Below, piece by piece: positions 25,754-34,934 of a stretch of DNA of 64,000 bases (position 1 is its first letter; the number at the start of each line of letters is the position of its first letter). The notes below the pieces were generated by a model. It did no database searches, was not told the origin of the DNA, and saw only the letters and a list, made by a program, of their open reading frames with translations. The translations under genes were made by a program, and so were the position numbers. Where the stretch lies: the NCBI RefSeq assembly GCF_024346715.1, contig NZ_AP024852.1, positions 1,426,001-1,490,000 on the forward strand, given 5' to 3'. The stretch is from Photobacterium swingsii (GTDB lineage Bacteria > Pseudomonadota > Gammaproteobacteria > Enterobacterales > Vibrionaceae).

Positions 25754-26473
25754 TTAGCGGCTCATCAGCACATCAACAATGTGCATTACTTTAACGGGTT
25801 TACCTTCACGGTTAATACGACCGCCAATGTTGATAAGGCAACTAATGTCGGCACCAATCAGGTAATCAGGTTCTACCGCTGAGATGTGGTGGACTTTTTC
25901 TTTTACCATCTCACCTGAAATTTCAGCCATTTTTACCGAGAAAGTACCACCAAACCCGCAACAGGTTTCTTGGTTTTCGATTGGAAGCATTTCTAGCCCT
26001 TCAACATTGGCTAGCAATTTCAGCGGTTCTTCACGCACATTTAATTTGCGGATTAAGCTACAAGATGGGTGATAGACAGCGCGACCTTCAAGACGAGCAC
26101 CTACGTTTTCAACCCCTAAGGTGTTGACGATAAATTGAGTTAACTCAAATAAGCGGTCAGCCACTTTTTGGGCACGTTCAGCCCATTCAGGCTCATCTGC
26201 GAGGTATTCAGGGTATCGCTTAACAGAGGCTGCGCATGAACCCGCTGGGGTCACTATGGGTAAGTCATTACACTCAAACGCACGGATCAGGTTTTTCATT
26301 GCAGGCTTGCTGCTGTCAATGTAACCACTATTAAGAGAAGGTTGGCCACAGCAACCCTGTTGATCAGGGAAAATAACGTCACAACCAAGTTGCTCTAGTA
26401 ACATGACTGTTTTTTTAGCGACTTCAGCTTTTACCGTGTCACATAGACAGGTGACAAAGAAGTTAACCTTCAT
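25754..26473 (-). CDS. lldE: L-lactate utilisation protein LldE/LutA (CCG-domain)
   Basis: First gene of the lldEFG operon, 239 residues. It has two CCG domains (cysteine-rich, DUF224): [16 protein letters not shown] with [15 protein letters not shown], and [16 protein letters not shown] with [14 protein letters not shown]. These bind an iron-sulfur cluster as in heterodisulfide-reductase-like enzymes. A 17-bp palindrome (26487-26503) lies just upstream of its GGAG ribosome site, and a 12-bp inverted repeat lies further upstream, so transcript or protein-mediated control is plausible. Confidence 0.95.
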   Translation of the reverse strand: MKVNFFVTCLCDTVKAEVAKKTVMLLEQLGCDVIFPDQQGCCGQPSLNSGYIDSSKPAMKNLIRAFECNDLPIVTPAGSCAASVKRYPEYLADEPEWAERAQKVADRLFELTQFIVNTLGVENVGARLEGRAVYHPSCSLIRKLNVREEPLKLLANVEGLEMLPIENQETCCGFGGTFSVKMAEISGEMVKEKVHHISAVEPDYLIGADISCLINIGGRINREGKPVKVMHIVDVLMSR

Positions 26474-26486
26474 ACATTGCTCCAGT

Positions 26487-26503
26487 CGGTAGCATGGCTA
26501 CCG
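26487..26503. promoter_or_regulatory. Palindrome upstream of the lldE ribosome site
   Basis: CGGTAGC-ATG-GCTACCG is a perfect 7-bp inverted repeat with a three-base centre, about 14 bases upstream of the lldE start codon. It could be an operator or a leader hairpin. Confidence 0.4.
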
Positions 26504-26545
26504 TATAGTGATTCTAGCAACGCGCGTGGCGTTGTCTGTTTATAA

Positions 26546-26589
26546 CCATCTCGATACTTACCTATTAGTATAAGAACGTATCGAGATGG
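26546..26589. repeat. 12-bp perfect inverted repeat between lldP and lldE
   Basis: CCATCTCGATAC (26546-26557) and GTATCGAGATGG (26578-26589) are exact complements separated by 20 bases. They lie in the lldEFG promoter region. Possible regulator site pair or large hairpin. Confidence 0.5.
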
Positions 26590-26727
26590 ACTAAAAGTCG
26601 GCCCCTGATGCGAGGCCGTTTATTGTGTGTCTTAAATAGTGTTGCAGGTGTAGCTTGTTATTATTATCAGGGTACGGATTGGTTCCTAATCGCTCCGAAC
26701 GTCGCGTAGAGAGCAGGGTGTTATCGG

Positions 26728-28311
26728 TTAGATAAACACGCTCACCACGGCAACAATTGCACCATAAAGCACCATTGGAATAACGGTACGTTTAATGATG
26801 TAACCTTCTTTATTCGCAATACCTAAAATGGTTGATACTGCAATAATGTTGTTGATACACACCATGTTACCCATAGAGCCGCCTACCGACTGTAGGGCTA
26901 AGATAGTCGTCTCAGGTAAACCAACGGTGTGGGCGATGGTTTGTTGAATACCACCAAACGTTAGGTTTGATACTGTTGCTGAGCCAGAGAAAAATGCCCC
27001 TAGCGCACCAAGGTAAGATGCAAAGAACTGCCAGTTTGTGCCCATCAAATCTGAGAAAGCACGACCCGTTGTCATGATTGGTGAGTTCTCTCCACCCATC
27101 ATCATGAACTTCACCATGATTAATGCACCGACAAGCGCAATAAATGGCATCTTGATACGGCTAGCCGTTTCGCTAAATACTTGTTTAACGACAGTACGTG
27201 GCAGTTTGAATACAGGGATAGAGATCAACACCACTAAGAAGAATGGAATAAGTGCTGGCACATAAAGTGTTTTGTATGCCCATGCTGTTTCAGTGCCCAG
27301 AATATTACTTAGTTTGATGATCAAGGCTTGGCTAATCGACAAGTCACCAAAGAACCCTAAGTTCAGGTTAAGTAGGGCTGTCGAGTCAGTCAGCATGCCT
27401 TTAATGCCGAGTTGCTGAATACGCGTCACAATCAAAATAGCGATTAGCATGAGGGTTGGGCTCATGGCTTTTACAACTTGGCCAAAAGGGATGTGTTTAG
27501 CTTTGTGCTGCGCATCGAGTTCAGGTTCTTCTAGGCCGATCTTATAGCGAGCCAAAAGAATAGACACAGCCATACCAATGGCACCACCAATCAGTGATGG
27601 GAATTCATAGTTCCACTGCGCAAATAAAATGTAAGGAATAGTACATGCAAGAATGCTTAATTGGATAAACAGCATGTTGCGGCGAATTTGTTGCCAGCTA
27701 ACCACAAAGCGTAGTGCCAGAACAGGAATAACAAAGGCTGCTATTGCGTGCATTAATGCCGAATTACGACCGACTTCAAGTAGTTCGCCATCGTTTAAAC
27801 CTAAGTTACCAAAGCCAAACCATGTTGGCGTACCTACTGCACCAAATGAAACAGGTACCGAGTTCATCACAAGTGCTAGCATCGCAACCTTAAGTGGGTT
27901 GAAACCTAAGCCAACAAGAATGGGCGCGGCAATAGCCGCTGGTGTACCAAAGCCTGATGCACCTTCAATCATGAACGCAAATGCCCAGCCAATGATCATC
28001 AACTGTGCAACTTGATTGCGACTAATGGTTTCTAACCATTGGCGAATAACATCTTCAGCGCCTGATAGGGCGATAGTACGGTTTAATAAAATGGCACCCG
28101 CAATAATCGAAATAGGGGTGATGGCAGATAACATCCCAGCGACAATATTGGCACTAAGTAAGGTGATATCTGAACCAAAATAAAAAAGTTGTAGGGCGCC
28201 AATTAATAATGCTGTCACCGGTAACGCGATATGCGACGGCAGTGCATTCTTTTTGGTCATCATCCATATCAGTAGCAAGATAGGGACTACTGAAATAACA
28301 AGGTTTAACAT
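26728..28311 (-). CDS. lldP: L-lactate permease (LctP family)
   Basis: Inner-membrane lactate carrier of 527 residues with about 13 hydrophobic segments. The family core is [20 protein letters not shown] followed by [17 protein letters not shown]; the C-terminal half has FFSGSATVSNLTFGGIQQ and GGSMGNMVCINNIIAVSTIL. It lies upstream of and in the same direction as lldEFG, with 254 bases between, so it may be cotranscribed or separately promoted. I chose ATG 28311 (MLNLVISVVPIL); the 17-residue extension to 28362 is hydrophilic and atypical. A second, divergent family member lies at 57860-59560. Confidence 0.93.
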   Translation of the reverse strand: MLNLVISVVPILLLIWMMTKKNALPSHIALPVTALLIGALQLFYFGSDITLLSANIVAGMLSAITPISIIAGAILLNRTIALSGAEDVIRQWLETISRNQVAQLMIIGWAFAFMIEGASGFGTPAAIAAPILVGLGFNPLKVAMLALVMNSVPVSFGAVGTPTWFGFGNLGLNDGELLEVGRNSALMHAIAAFVIPVLALRFVVSWQQIRRNMLFIQLSILACTIPYILFAQWNYEFPSLIGGAIGMAVSILLARYKIGLEEPELDAQHKAKHIPFGQVVKAMSPTLMLIAILIVTRIQQLGIKGMLTDSTALLNLNLGFFGDLSISQALIIKLSNILGTETAWAYKTLYVPALIPFFLVVLISIPVFKLPRTVVKQVFSETASRIKMPFIALVGALIMVKFMMMGGENSPIMTTGRAFSDLMGTNWQFFASYLGALGAFFSGSATVSNLTFGGIQQTIAHTVGLPETTILALQSVGGSMGNMVCINNIIAVSTILGIANKEGYIIKRTVIPMVLYGAIVAVVSVFI

Positions 28312-28907
28312 GCTGTATTCCACTCTATCGTGACTATCCATGCCGAGTGTTGTGTGCACCAAAGCGGTAGTCGATTTTGTAATTATTAATGTTGTAACTT
28401 TCTATACGTTTTCTTGGCGTTTCGATTTCTACGACGTCGTGGGAAGAATATTGTAAGTATCAATACGGAGTTCGCTATGCTTTTTATTTGAAGATTTCAT
28501 CAGACAAATCACCAATCTGTGATAGGTAATGAAATGTTAAATTCCGATTTTCACTTATCTGCCTTATTAATCATGTGCTTATGTTTTTCTTGTGGGATCT
28601 GCAACAAATGAATTGGAGCACAATTGGAAACAATGATTTTGTATGAATGACCTAATGAAATAGTGTTATTTATAGTGTGGGTTTAGCAAAATCATGCTTT
28701 TTAACTTAACCTTCAATTCACACTGAAAACCGGTGTTGTAATAAAACTACATTTTGGGCTTATTTCTGGTTTTTTGAATGTTAATTACGAAATGATAATG
28801 GAGTGGATAGGGTCAATAACACTGACAAATGGACGGCGAGAGGGATATTAGATTTTGCACAAGGAGGCTATAGGCGCAGGGAAATACAATTGCAGGATTG
28901 TCGTTTA
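28312..28907. other. Long spacer upstream of lldP
   Basis: About 600 bases of AT-rich DNA without a supported gene. The lldP promoter must lie in the part near 28312-28550. I could not identify a clear CRP or regulator site. Confidence 0.4.
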
Positions 28908-28941
28908 GAAAGAAAACACCGAGTAATGCAAAATTACTCGA
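28908..28941 (-). terminator. Terminator of the sigma factor-chrR operon
   Basis: Eight-pair stem CGAGTAAT/ATTACTCG (28920-28927 with 28933-28940); GTGTTTTCTTTC follows on the minus strand. It is downstream of chrR. Confidence 0.75.
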
Positions 28942-28976
28942 TGTCATAGAGGGCGTTTAGTTTGACTCAGATTAAT

Positions 28977-29669
28977 TTAGTAAATAACTTTCCCTATTCC
29001 ATTTAACAGCTGACTGACACCTTGCGTAAAGTGCAGTGGCGCGTTTGAAACCGTATAGCACAGACACCCTTCTTTAGTTTCTGGTGTGTGATGGTTAGAT
29101 GCATCAAGCCAGATAAAATCGCCTGCGTGGTAGGTGCCATTTTCATCGCTGAACTCACCTGCGATTAACAAGGTTAACTCATAGCCTTTGTGGGTATGGG
29201 CTGGAATGCTGCCATGCTTATCAATATGAAGCAGGCTTGCTCGCACTTCTTGCTCTTCCAGTGGCAATCGTGCCCGAGTAATTTTACCTAACCCATGCCA
29301 GTTTAAGCTATCGAAGCTACGCAGTGCTCGAGGAAGTGGGTAGTGTGTTCCCTTGCATTCAACACTGGTGACTTCAACTGGTTTGTGCACTACAGGTTCT
29401 GCGGTTTCATTTTCTACAATGTCAGCAAACATGGCATCAAAGTTGGCTTGTAGGTCAAAATCAGCTTCCGCAGCGGTGCTTTTCGGCTCAGTTTGAACTT
29501 CGGTGTCACGCCAAGATCGCATTGCTGTTTGTGCGGTAAGTTTGTCTGCTTGCTGTTGGCAGCATGGGCATAGCTCAATATGAGCAGAGACAGCAATTGA
29601 AAGTGATAGCGGTAGCTTACCTTCTACGTAGTCTTGCATTAATGCTGCATGCGGGTGATGTTTAATCAT
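28977..29669 (-). CDS. chrR: ChrR-type zinc anti-sigma factor with C-terminal cupin
   Basis: Anti-sigma factor of 230 residues that holds the adjacent ECF sigma factor inactive; in Rhodobacter sphaeroides ChrR releases RpoE in response to singlet oxygen. The N-terminal zinc motif is H30-IEL-C34-PC-C37 (Hx3Cx2C). The C-terminal cupin (about 130-220) has HIDKHGSIPAHTHKGYELTL, with the HxH...E metal ligands, and GDFIWLDASNHH. The start ATG at 29669 lies eight bases inside the end of the sigma gene, so translation is coupled. A longer frame to 29762 would overlap the sigma gene heavily. Confidence 0.92.
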   Translation of the reverse strand: MIKHHPHAALMQDYVEGKLPLSLSIAVSAHIELCPCCQQQADKLTAQTAMRSWRDTEVQTEPKSTAAEADFDLQANFDAMFADIVENETAEPVVHKPVEVTSVECKGTHYPLPRALRSFDSLNWHGLGKITRARLPLEEQEVRASLLHIDKHGSIPAHTHKGYELTLLIAGEFSDENGTYHAGDFIWLDASNHHTPETKEGCLCYTVSNAPLHFTQGVSQLLNGIGKVIY

Positions 29670-30294
29670 CGCTATTCTCCAATTGCCCTCGTAACTTTTG
29701 TAACCCAAGTCGTAACCGTGACTTAATCGTGCCGACAGGAACGCCCAGTTGGTCGGCGACATCTTGATGAGAGCGCTGGTTTAAATAAATTTCCTTCACC
29801 ACAATTTGCTGTGCATCGGGTAAGGTCTCGATATAAATCATCAGCTCGTCACTTAGGGTTGCATTGGCTTGCTCGTCTGTTTGGCTGGCTAGCCGCTCTT
29901 CAAAGATGGGCCACAAATCGTCACTGTAATTGTCTTCTCTGCTTGATTGCTGTTTTCGGAGCATGTCAAAACAAAGGTTACGCATTATGGTATAAATCCA
30001 CGTGGAAGCCGCGCCTTTAGAGCCGTCAAACATGTGGGCTTTACGCCATACTTTCATCATTGTTTCTTGCACCAGTTCCATTGCAACTGCTTCTTGCTTT
30101 AAGTATTTCAATCCATAAATACGAATCTTAGGGCTGAAATACGAAAAAATGACAGCGAAAGAAGACTTATCACGATGTAGCGCGATATTGGCAAGTAACT
30201 CTTTTTGTTTCTCAATACTCAAATCATCCATTGACGCTCTAGCCCGAGGTTGAGGTAGCTTAGACTGAGTATGATAGTAATTTGTTAATGGCAT
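29662..30294 (-). CDS. ECF sigma factor paired with ChrR (RpoE/ECF11-like)
   Basis: Alternative sigma factor of about 210 residues. Region 2 is ELLANIALHRDKSSFAVIFS, then LKQEAVAMELVQETMMKVWR and TWIYTIMRNLCFDMLRKQ; region 4 is IYLNQRSHQDVADQLGVPVG and TIKSRLRLGLQKLR. It overlaps chrR by eight bases. A promoter matching the ChrR-linked sigma consensus lies directly upstream, implying autoregulation. Typical regulon genes (photolyase, cyclopropane synthase) are not in this window. The start is uncertain: ATG 30294 (MPLTNYY) is preferred since it leaves a ~40-base leader after the predicted promoter; 30336 and 30231 are alternatives. Confidence 0.9.
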   Translation of the reverse strand: MPLTNYYHTQSKLPQPRARASMDDLSIEKQKELLANIALHRDKSSFAVIFSYFSPKIRIYGLKYLKQEAVAMELVQETMMKVWRKAHMFDGSKGAASTWIYTIMRNLCFDMLRKQQSSREDNYSDDLWPIFEERLASQTDEQANATLSDELMIYIETLPDAQQIVVKEIYLNQRSHQDVADQLGVPVGTIKSRLRLGLQKLRGQLENSDD

Positions 30295-30343
30295 AATCTC
30301 AATAATGCCTCTGTTAAGAAACACTTCCACGAACATGTATTGA

Positions 30344-30373
30344 GATTTACGTAGCGGAATTAGAAATGGATCA
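30344..30373 (-). promoter_or_regulatory. Predicted ECF-sigma-dependent promoter of the sigma-chrR operon
   Basis: On the minus strand TGATCC (30373-30368), an 18-base spacer and TAAATC (30349-30344) closely match the Rhodobacter RpoE consensus TGATCC-N18-TAAGA. Transcription would start near 30337, about 43 bases before the preferred sigma-factor ATG. The -35 begins directly after the stop codon of the upstream gene. Confidence 0.72.
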
Positions 30374-30934
30374 TTATTTTTTTAATTCTTCGTCTATGAC
30401 TGAATGTAGAAAGGAAAGTGCAGCCTTGTGATCGCTGCGGCTCATAAACCACTGTTTTTGTTCTGTACCTAGCGGCAATATTTCTAACCAGCGCTGACAT
30501 ACCCACGCCATATCTTCAAAATCTGGCTGCGGATAATGTGCTGCGTGTTCAGGGTATTCTTCAAATAACATTTGAAGTCCACTAGAGAGATCGCGATCAA
30601 TATATTTAATTTCAGTGGGTGTCCAGTTGGGGATGATAGAAGTTGTAGCCATGATTAAGCCATCGTCTTCCGTCCAATGTTGGTTGATCACAAATTTGTC
30701 GATAGCACGCACTGTGATCCCTAGAAAGCCATCAGGCATTTGATCAAAATCGGTAATCACCACCCGAGACCCAAAATGACAGAGGTTGTCATCGGTTTGC
30801 ATGCAAAGTCCAAAGCCTTCATTTGAAGCCATTGCCATTTTCACTAACCGAACATAACGAGGTTCAAATATACGAAGTGTGCTTATCCCACCTGGCAGTA
30901 GGTATAGCTTGAGGGGGAATAGGGGTAACTGCAT
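30374..30934 (-). CDS. Lon N-terminal-domain (LON substrate-binding) protein
   Basis: Cytoplasmic protein of 186 residues made only of the LON substrate-binding domain (PUA-like), without the AAA+ or protease parts of Lon. The pattern MQLPLFPLKLYLLPGGISTL, IFEPRYVRLV and GFGLCM is typical of this stand-alone family, as is GSRVVITDFDQMPDGFLGITV. Function is unknown, possibly substrate recognition. ATG 30934 has AAGGG eight bases upstream. It runs in the same direction as the sigma-chrR pair, whose promoter begins at its stop codon, so read-through could add to sigma expression. Confidence 0.85.
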   Translation of the reverse strand: MQLPLFPLKLYLLPGGISTLRIFEPRYVRLVKMAMASNEGFGLCMQTDDNLCHFGSRVVITDFDQMPDGFLGITVRAIDKFVINQHWTEDDGLIMATTSIIPNWTPTEIKYIDRDLSSGLQMLFEEYPEHAAHYPQPDFEDMAWVCQRWLEILPLGTEQKQWFMSRSDHKAALSFLHSVIDEELKK

Positions 30935-31141
30935 TATATAACCCTTACTGACGTTAATTATGCCTGCCAATATTTAGCGACATATATCGCGAGAGCCGTC
31001 ACTTACCTAGCAAATTATTATTGACTTGTCCGTGTGCTTTATAGGGCTAGGCTGAATCACTGACTCTCAAAGAGAACGCGTATACGTTCTAGTACGAATT
31101 ATTATTATTTAACGATCAATGTGTAGCATTGGGTTTAGTAT

Positions 31142-31173
31142 AAGCAGACAAATGTAGGAATTTGTCTGCTTTT
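31142..31173 (-). terminator. Hairpin downstream of bioA
   Basis: Twelve-pair stem AAGCAGACAAAT/ATTTGTCTGCTT with six-base loop 12 bases after the bioA stop. The minus-strand T-run is weak (TTAT), so its efficiency as a terminator is uncertain. Confidence 0.7.
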
Positions 31174-31184
31174 CGATAATGAGG

Positions 31185-32474
31185 TTATTCTGATGCTGAA
31201 AGCACAGTAAAAATGGCAGAAGTGAGTTTGCTAAGTTGCTCCGGTGTAATAATAAAGGGTGGCATGATGTACACAAGTTTCCCAAATGGGCGAATCCAGA
31301 CACCAGCGTCGACAAATGCTTGCTGAATACTGGCCATATCGACGGCGTTATGTAATTCAACCACGCCAATCGCGCCAAGCCAGCGTACAGCTTTCACGGC
31401 ACTGAGGTGACTAATTTCAGCTAATTCGAGTGCCAGTTGTTTTTCTATTGCTGCGACTTGTTGTTGCCACTTACCTTCTTGCAATAGGGTTAAGCTGGCA
31501 TTCGCTACGGCACAAGCTAACGGGTTCCCCATAAAGGTTGGTCCGTGCATGAAGCATCCTGCATCCCCGCCACAGACAGTATCAGCGACATGTTTTGTTG
31601 CTAACGTTGCGGAAAGTGTCATGTAGCCGCCCGTTAAGGCTTTACCGACACACATAATATCAGGGCTGATGTTTGCATGTTCACACGCAAATAATTTCCC
31701 TGTTCGGCCAAATCCTGTCGCGATTTCATCGGCAATTAAGAGAATACCAAATTCATCACATAGCTCACGAACACGCTTGAGGAAAGTGGGATGGTATAGG
31801 CGCATGCCACCAGCACCTTGTACGATAGGTTCAAGGATCACCGCAGCAAGCTCTGTTTGGTGTTGGGTGATTTGTTCGCGAAAATGGTGAATATCATCTT
31901 CGCGCCATTCATCGAAAAAACCACATTCAGGTGAATCAGCAAAGATATGCTCAGGCAAGAAGCCTTTATACAAGCTGTGCATGGAGTTATCAGGATCTGT
32001 CACTGACATGGCAGCAAAGGTATCACCATGGTAGCCGTGGCGAACGGTCAGAAATTTCGGGCGGCGTTCTTGTTTGGTGTGCCAGTATTGCAGCGCCATT
32101 TTTAACGCGACTTCCACAGCGACAGAGCCTGAATCGGCAAGAAAAACATGTTGTAGTGATTCAGGGGTCATTGAGACCAATTTCTTACACAAATCCACTG
32201 CTGGCTGGTGGGTGATCCCGCCAAACATGACATGTGACATTTTATCTATTTGTGTTTTTGCTGCTTCATTAAGTAATGGGTGGTTATAACCGTGAATGGT
32301 AGACCACCACGAAGACATCCCATCAATGACTTTCCTTCCCCCTTCTAGTTCCAAATAAACACCATTTGCACCTGTGACAGGGTAACAAGGCAAGGGGGTT
32401 AGCGTGGAGGTGTATGGGTGCCAGATGTGCTGTTGATCAAATTCTAAATCTATTTTATTGGTTAATTCTTGCAC
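31185..32474 (-). CDS. bioA: Adenosylmethionine-8-amino-7-oxononanoate aminotransferase
   Basis: PLP enzyme of biotin synthesis that converts KAPA to DAPA using S-adenosylmethionine as amino donor. The 429-residue product matches E. coli BioA throughout: HIWHPYTS near the start, GMSSWWSTIHGYNHP, FLADSGSVAVEVALKMALQY, IADEIATGFGRTGKLFAC, and the PLP lysine in CVGKALTGGYMTLSAT. The start is a GTG at 32474 (MQELTNKIDLEFDQQHIW). It is divergent from bioBFCD, and the BirA operator lies just beyond its start codon, so biotin-dependent repression is expected. Confidence 0.97.
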   Translation of the reverse strand: MQELTNKIDLEFDQQHIWHPYTSTLTPLPCYPVTGANGVYLELEGGRKVIDGMSSWWSTIHGYNHPLLNEAAKTQIDKMSHVMFGGITHQPAVDLCKKLVSMTPESLQHVFLADSGSVAVEVALKMALQYWHTKQERRPKFLTVRHGYHGDTFAAMSVTDPDNSMHSLYKGFLPEHIFADSPECGFFDEWREDDIHHFREQITQHQTELAAVILEPIVQGAGGMRLYHPTFLKRVRELCDEFGILLIADEIATGFGRTGKLFACEHANISPDIMCVGKALTGGYMTLSATLATKHVADTVCGGDAGCFMHGPTFMGNPLACAVANASLTLLQEGKWQQQVAAIEKQLALELAEISHLSAVKAVRWLGAIGVVELHNAVDMASIQQAFVDAGVWIRPFGKLVYIMPPFIITPEQLSKLTSAIFTVLSASE

Positions 32475-32476
32475 AG

Positions 32477-32509
32477 ATGTAAACCTTGGTGTTTGTTGTT
32501 AGTTGACAG
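32477..32509. promoter_or_regulatory. BirA operator (biotin repressor site)
   Basis: TGTAAACC (32478-32485), a 15-base spacer and AGTTGACA (32501-32508) match the BirA pattern TTGTAAACC-N15-GGTTTACAA with an intact left half and 6 of 8 core positions in the right half. It lies between the divergent bioA and bioB genes, as in E. coli. Confidence 0.78.
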
Positions 32510-32530
32510 TCTACTAAGTCTACGTAGACT
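32503..32530 (+). promoter_or_regulatory. Candidate sigma-70 promoter of bioBFCD with embedded palindrome
   Basis: -35 TTGACA (32503-32508), 16-base spacer and TAGACT (32525-32530). The -35 lies inside the right BirA half-site, so BirA binding would block it. A perfect 14-bp palindrome AGTCTACGTAGACT (32517-32530) covers the -10. Confidence 0.5.
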
Positions 32531-32699
32531 AGCCAAGCATTACAGCGAGCAAAATTATTCAAAGAAATACATTTACTCGTATGTTTTGTCGACCAATCTA
32601 GTGATTGGCAACAGAACAATAACAAGCAATTAAGCATGTCGATTGCACAACCAATATGAGCAAGATCGTATTGGAGTGTTAGAGAAAGAGGTTATATAC

Positions 32700-33752
32700 G
32701 TGGAAGTAAGACACGACTGGACAGTCGCGGAAGTTCAAGCCTTATTTGATAAGCCGTTCATGGATTTGGTATTTGAAGCACAGCAGGTTCATCGCCAATA
32801 CCACGAGCCTAATAAGGTTCAGGTGAGTACCTTGCTGTCGATCAAAACTGGTGCCTGCCCTGAAGATTGTAAATACTGCCCGCAAAGTGCGCACTATCGT
32901 ACTGATGTTGAACGTGAACGCCTACTTGAAGTAGAACAAGTGCTTGATGCTGCCAATAAAGCAAAAGTATCTGGTGCCACTCGCTTTTGTATGGGCGCTG
33001 CGTGGAAAAACCCGAAAGAGCGCGATATGCCTTACCTGTTGGACATGATCCGCGGGGTAAAAGAAATGGGCCTAGAAACCTGTATGACACTGGGTATGAT
33101 CACGGGTGATCAGGCTAATGTCTTAGCCGAGGCTGGTTTAGACTATTACAACCACAACCTTGATACTTCGCCTGAATATTACGGCAGCATAATTACGACG
33201 CGTACTTACCAAGATCGTCTTGATACGCTGAGTCATGTGCGTGATTCTGGTATGAAAATCTGTTCGGGCGGCATCATCGGCATGGGTGAAACCTCACGTG
33301 ACCGCGCGGCTTTGTTGGTTGAACTAGCGAACTTACCAACGCATCCTGAAAGCGTGCCAATTAACATGTTGGTGAAAGTGAAAGGGACACCATTAGAAAA
33401 TGTGGATGACGTTGACCCTTTCGATTTTGTTCGTATTGTTGCTGTTGCACGTATCATTATGCCTGAATCTGCCGTTCGACTTTCGGCTGGGCGTGAAGAC
33501 ATGAATGAACAAATGCAAACACTGTGCTTTATGGCGGGGGCCAATTCAGTTTTCTATGGTTGTAAACTGCTCACGACACCAAACCCAGGTGAAGATAAAG
33601 ACATGCAGCTGTTTGCTAAATTGGGTATTAACAGCCAAGAGCACGCCGCGAAGCCTGATGAAATTCAAGAGCATGAGTTGCTTGATCGAGTGGCCGAACG
33701 CGTCGCTGCTCGTCCAGGTAAAGATGACTTGTTTTATGATGCTACTGTCTAG
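32700..33752 (+). CDS. bioB: Biotin synthase
   Basis: Radical-SAM enzyme that inserts sulfur into dethiobiotin. The 350-residue product has the cluster motif C53-PED-C57-KY-C60, at the same positions as in E. coli, and the second-cluster region with [29 protein letters not shown] and [10 protein letters not shown] chose the GTG at 32700 because AGAGG lies nine bases upstream and [16 protein letters not shown] aligns with the family start; an in-frame ATG at 32643 would add 19 unrelated residues. First gene of bioBFCD. Confidence 0.97.
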   Translation: MEVRHDWTVAEVQALFDKPFMDLVFEAQQVHRQYHEPNKVQVSTLLSIKTGACPEDCKYCPQSAHYRTDVERERLLEVEQVLDAANKAKVSGATRFCMGAAWKNPKERDMPYLLDMIRGVKEMGLETCMTLGMITGDQANVLAEAGLDYYNHNLDTSPEYYGSIITTRTYQDRLDTLSHVRDSGMKICSGGIIGMGETSRDRAALLVELANLPTHPESVPINMLVKVKGTPLENVDDVDPFDFVRIVAVARIIMPESAVRLSAGREDMNEQMQTLCFMAGANSVFYGCKLLTTPNPGEDKDMQLFAKLGINSQEHAAKPDEIQEHELLDRVAERVAARPGKDDLFYDATV

Positions 33753-33782
33753 TATTACATTGGTTTAGCAAGGCTTTTTATC

Positions 33783-34934
33783 ATGTCTCGGTTTAACGAA
33801 CATATTACGCAAGCGCTGGCGGAGCGTCATCAACAAGGGCTATATCGCCAGCGTGTATGTCTAGAGCGAACAGCGCAGCACGTTAATCATCAAGGTAAGT
33901 CGCTACTAAACTTCTCCTCAAATGATTACCTTGGTTTAGCGCAAGATCCACAACTGCTTCAAGCGTGGCAACAGGGTTTGCAACGCTTTGGAGCGGGTAG
34001 TGGAGCATCGCCACTTGTCACGGGGTTTAATCAACCTCATCAACAGTTAGAACAACAGCTTGCAGAGTGGCTAGGCTACGATCGTGCATTACTGTTCAAC
34101 AGTGGCTTTAGCGCGAATCAAGCGGTGTTGTTTACCTTACTGAATAAAGCCCACATTCTGCTGCAAGATAAACTGAACCATGCCTCACTCATTGAAGCAG
34201 GCATGTTATCTCCCGCCTCCATGAAACGTTTTAAGCACAACGATGCGGCTCATCTCCAGCGATTACTCTGCCAACAAGTGGATCAAACATCTTTGGTGGT
34301 AACCGAAGGGGTATTCAGTATGGATGGCGATCTCGCGCCATTAACTGACATCTCTAATCTGACGCAAGCTGCCGATGCTTGGCTCATGGTGGATGATGCA
34401 CATGGCTGTGGTGTCTTAGGTGAAAAAGGGCGTGGCAGTTGCGATTTAGCCAAGATAAAAGCCGATATTTTGGTTGTCACTTTTGGCAAAGCATTTGGTT
34501 TGCAAGGCGCAGCCGTGCTGTGTAGCGAAGAAACTGCCGAATATTTAGTGCAATTTGCTCGCCACTTTATTTATTCAACCGCTATGCCACCTGCGCAAGC
34601 CTATGCACTATCTCAAGCTTGTGAGTTGATTCAGCAAGGTGATTGGCGACGTGAAAAACTGGCGCACCTAAGCCACGAATTCGAACAGGCCTTAGATAGT
34701 GCTATTAAGTTTATCAATACACCGTCGCCTATTAAGCCGTTGCTGGTGGGCTGTAGTGAAAAAGCTATGCAGCTATCTCATGCGATAAACCAGCGTGGGT
34801 GTTGGGTAAGTGCAATACGGCCACCGACTGTCCCTGCAAATAGTGCCAGATTACGCATTACATTAACGGCTAGTCATAGCATCGAGGATGTTAAATATCT
34901 CGCAACAACAATCAATGAGGTGATGTATGACTGA
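33783..34934 (+). CDS. bioF: 8-amino-7-oxononanoate synthase
   Basis: PLP enzyme joining pimeloyl thioester and alanine to give KAPA. The 383-residue product has NFSSNDYLGLA and GAGSGASPLVTGFN near the start, DDAHGCGVLGEKGRG with the PLP-contacting Asp and His, and TFGKAFGLQGAAVL with the PLP lysine. It follows bioB by 30 bases, and its stop overlaps the bioC start by eight bases, which suggests coupled translation. Confidence 0.97.
   Translation: MSRFNEHITQALAERHQQGLYRQRVCLERTAQHVNHQGKSLLNFSSNDYLGLAQDPQLLQAWQQGLQRFGAGSGASPLVTGFNQPHQQLEQQLAEWLGYDRALLFNSGFSANQAVLFTLLNKAHILLQDKLNHASLIEAGMLSPASMKRFKHNDAAHLQRLLCQQVDQTSLVVTEGVFSMDGDLAPLTDISNLTQAADAWLMVDDAHGCGVLGEKGRGSCDLAKIKADILVVTFGKAFGLQGAAVLCSEETAEYLVQFARHFIYSTAMPPAQAYALSQACELIQQGDWRREKLAHLSHEFEQALDSAIKFINTPSPIKPLLVGCSEKAMQLSHAINQRGCWVSAIRPPTVPANSARLRITLTASHSIEDVKYLATTINEVMYD

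Noticed and set aside
28494..28535. ATTTCAT...ATGAAAT pair upstream of lldP, similar to TTTCAT...ATGAAA at 59657-59689 in the other LysR-LctP spacer
   Set aside because: Arm spacing differs (28 versus 21 bases) and the arms are AT-rich and short, so a shared LysR operator is not supported.
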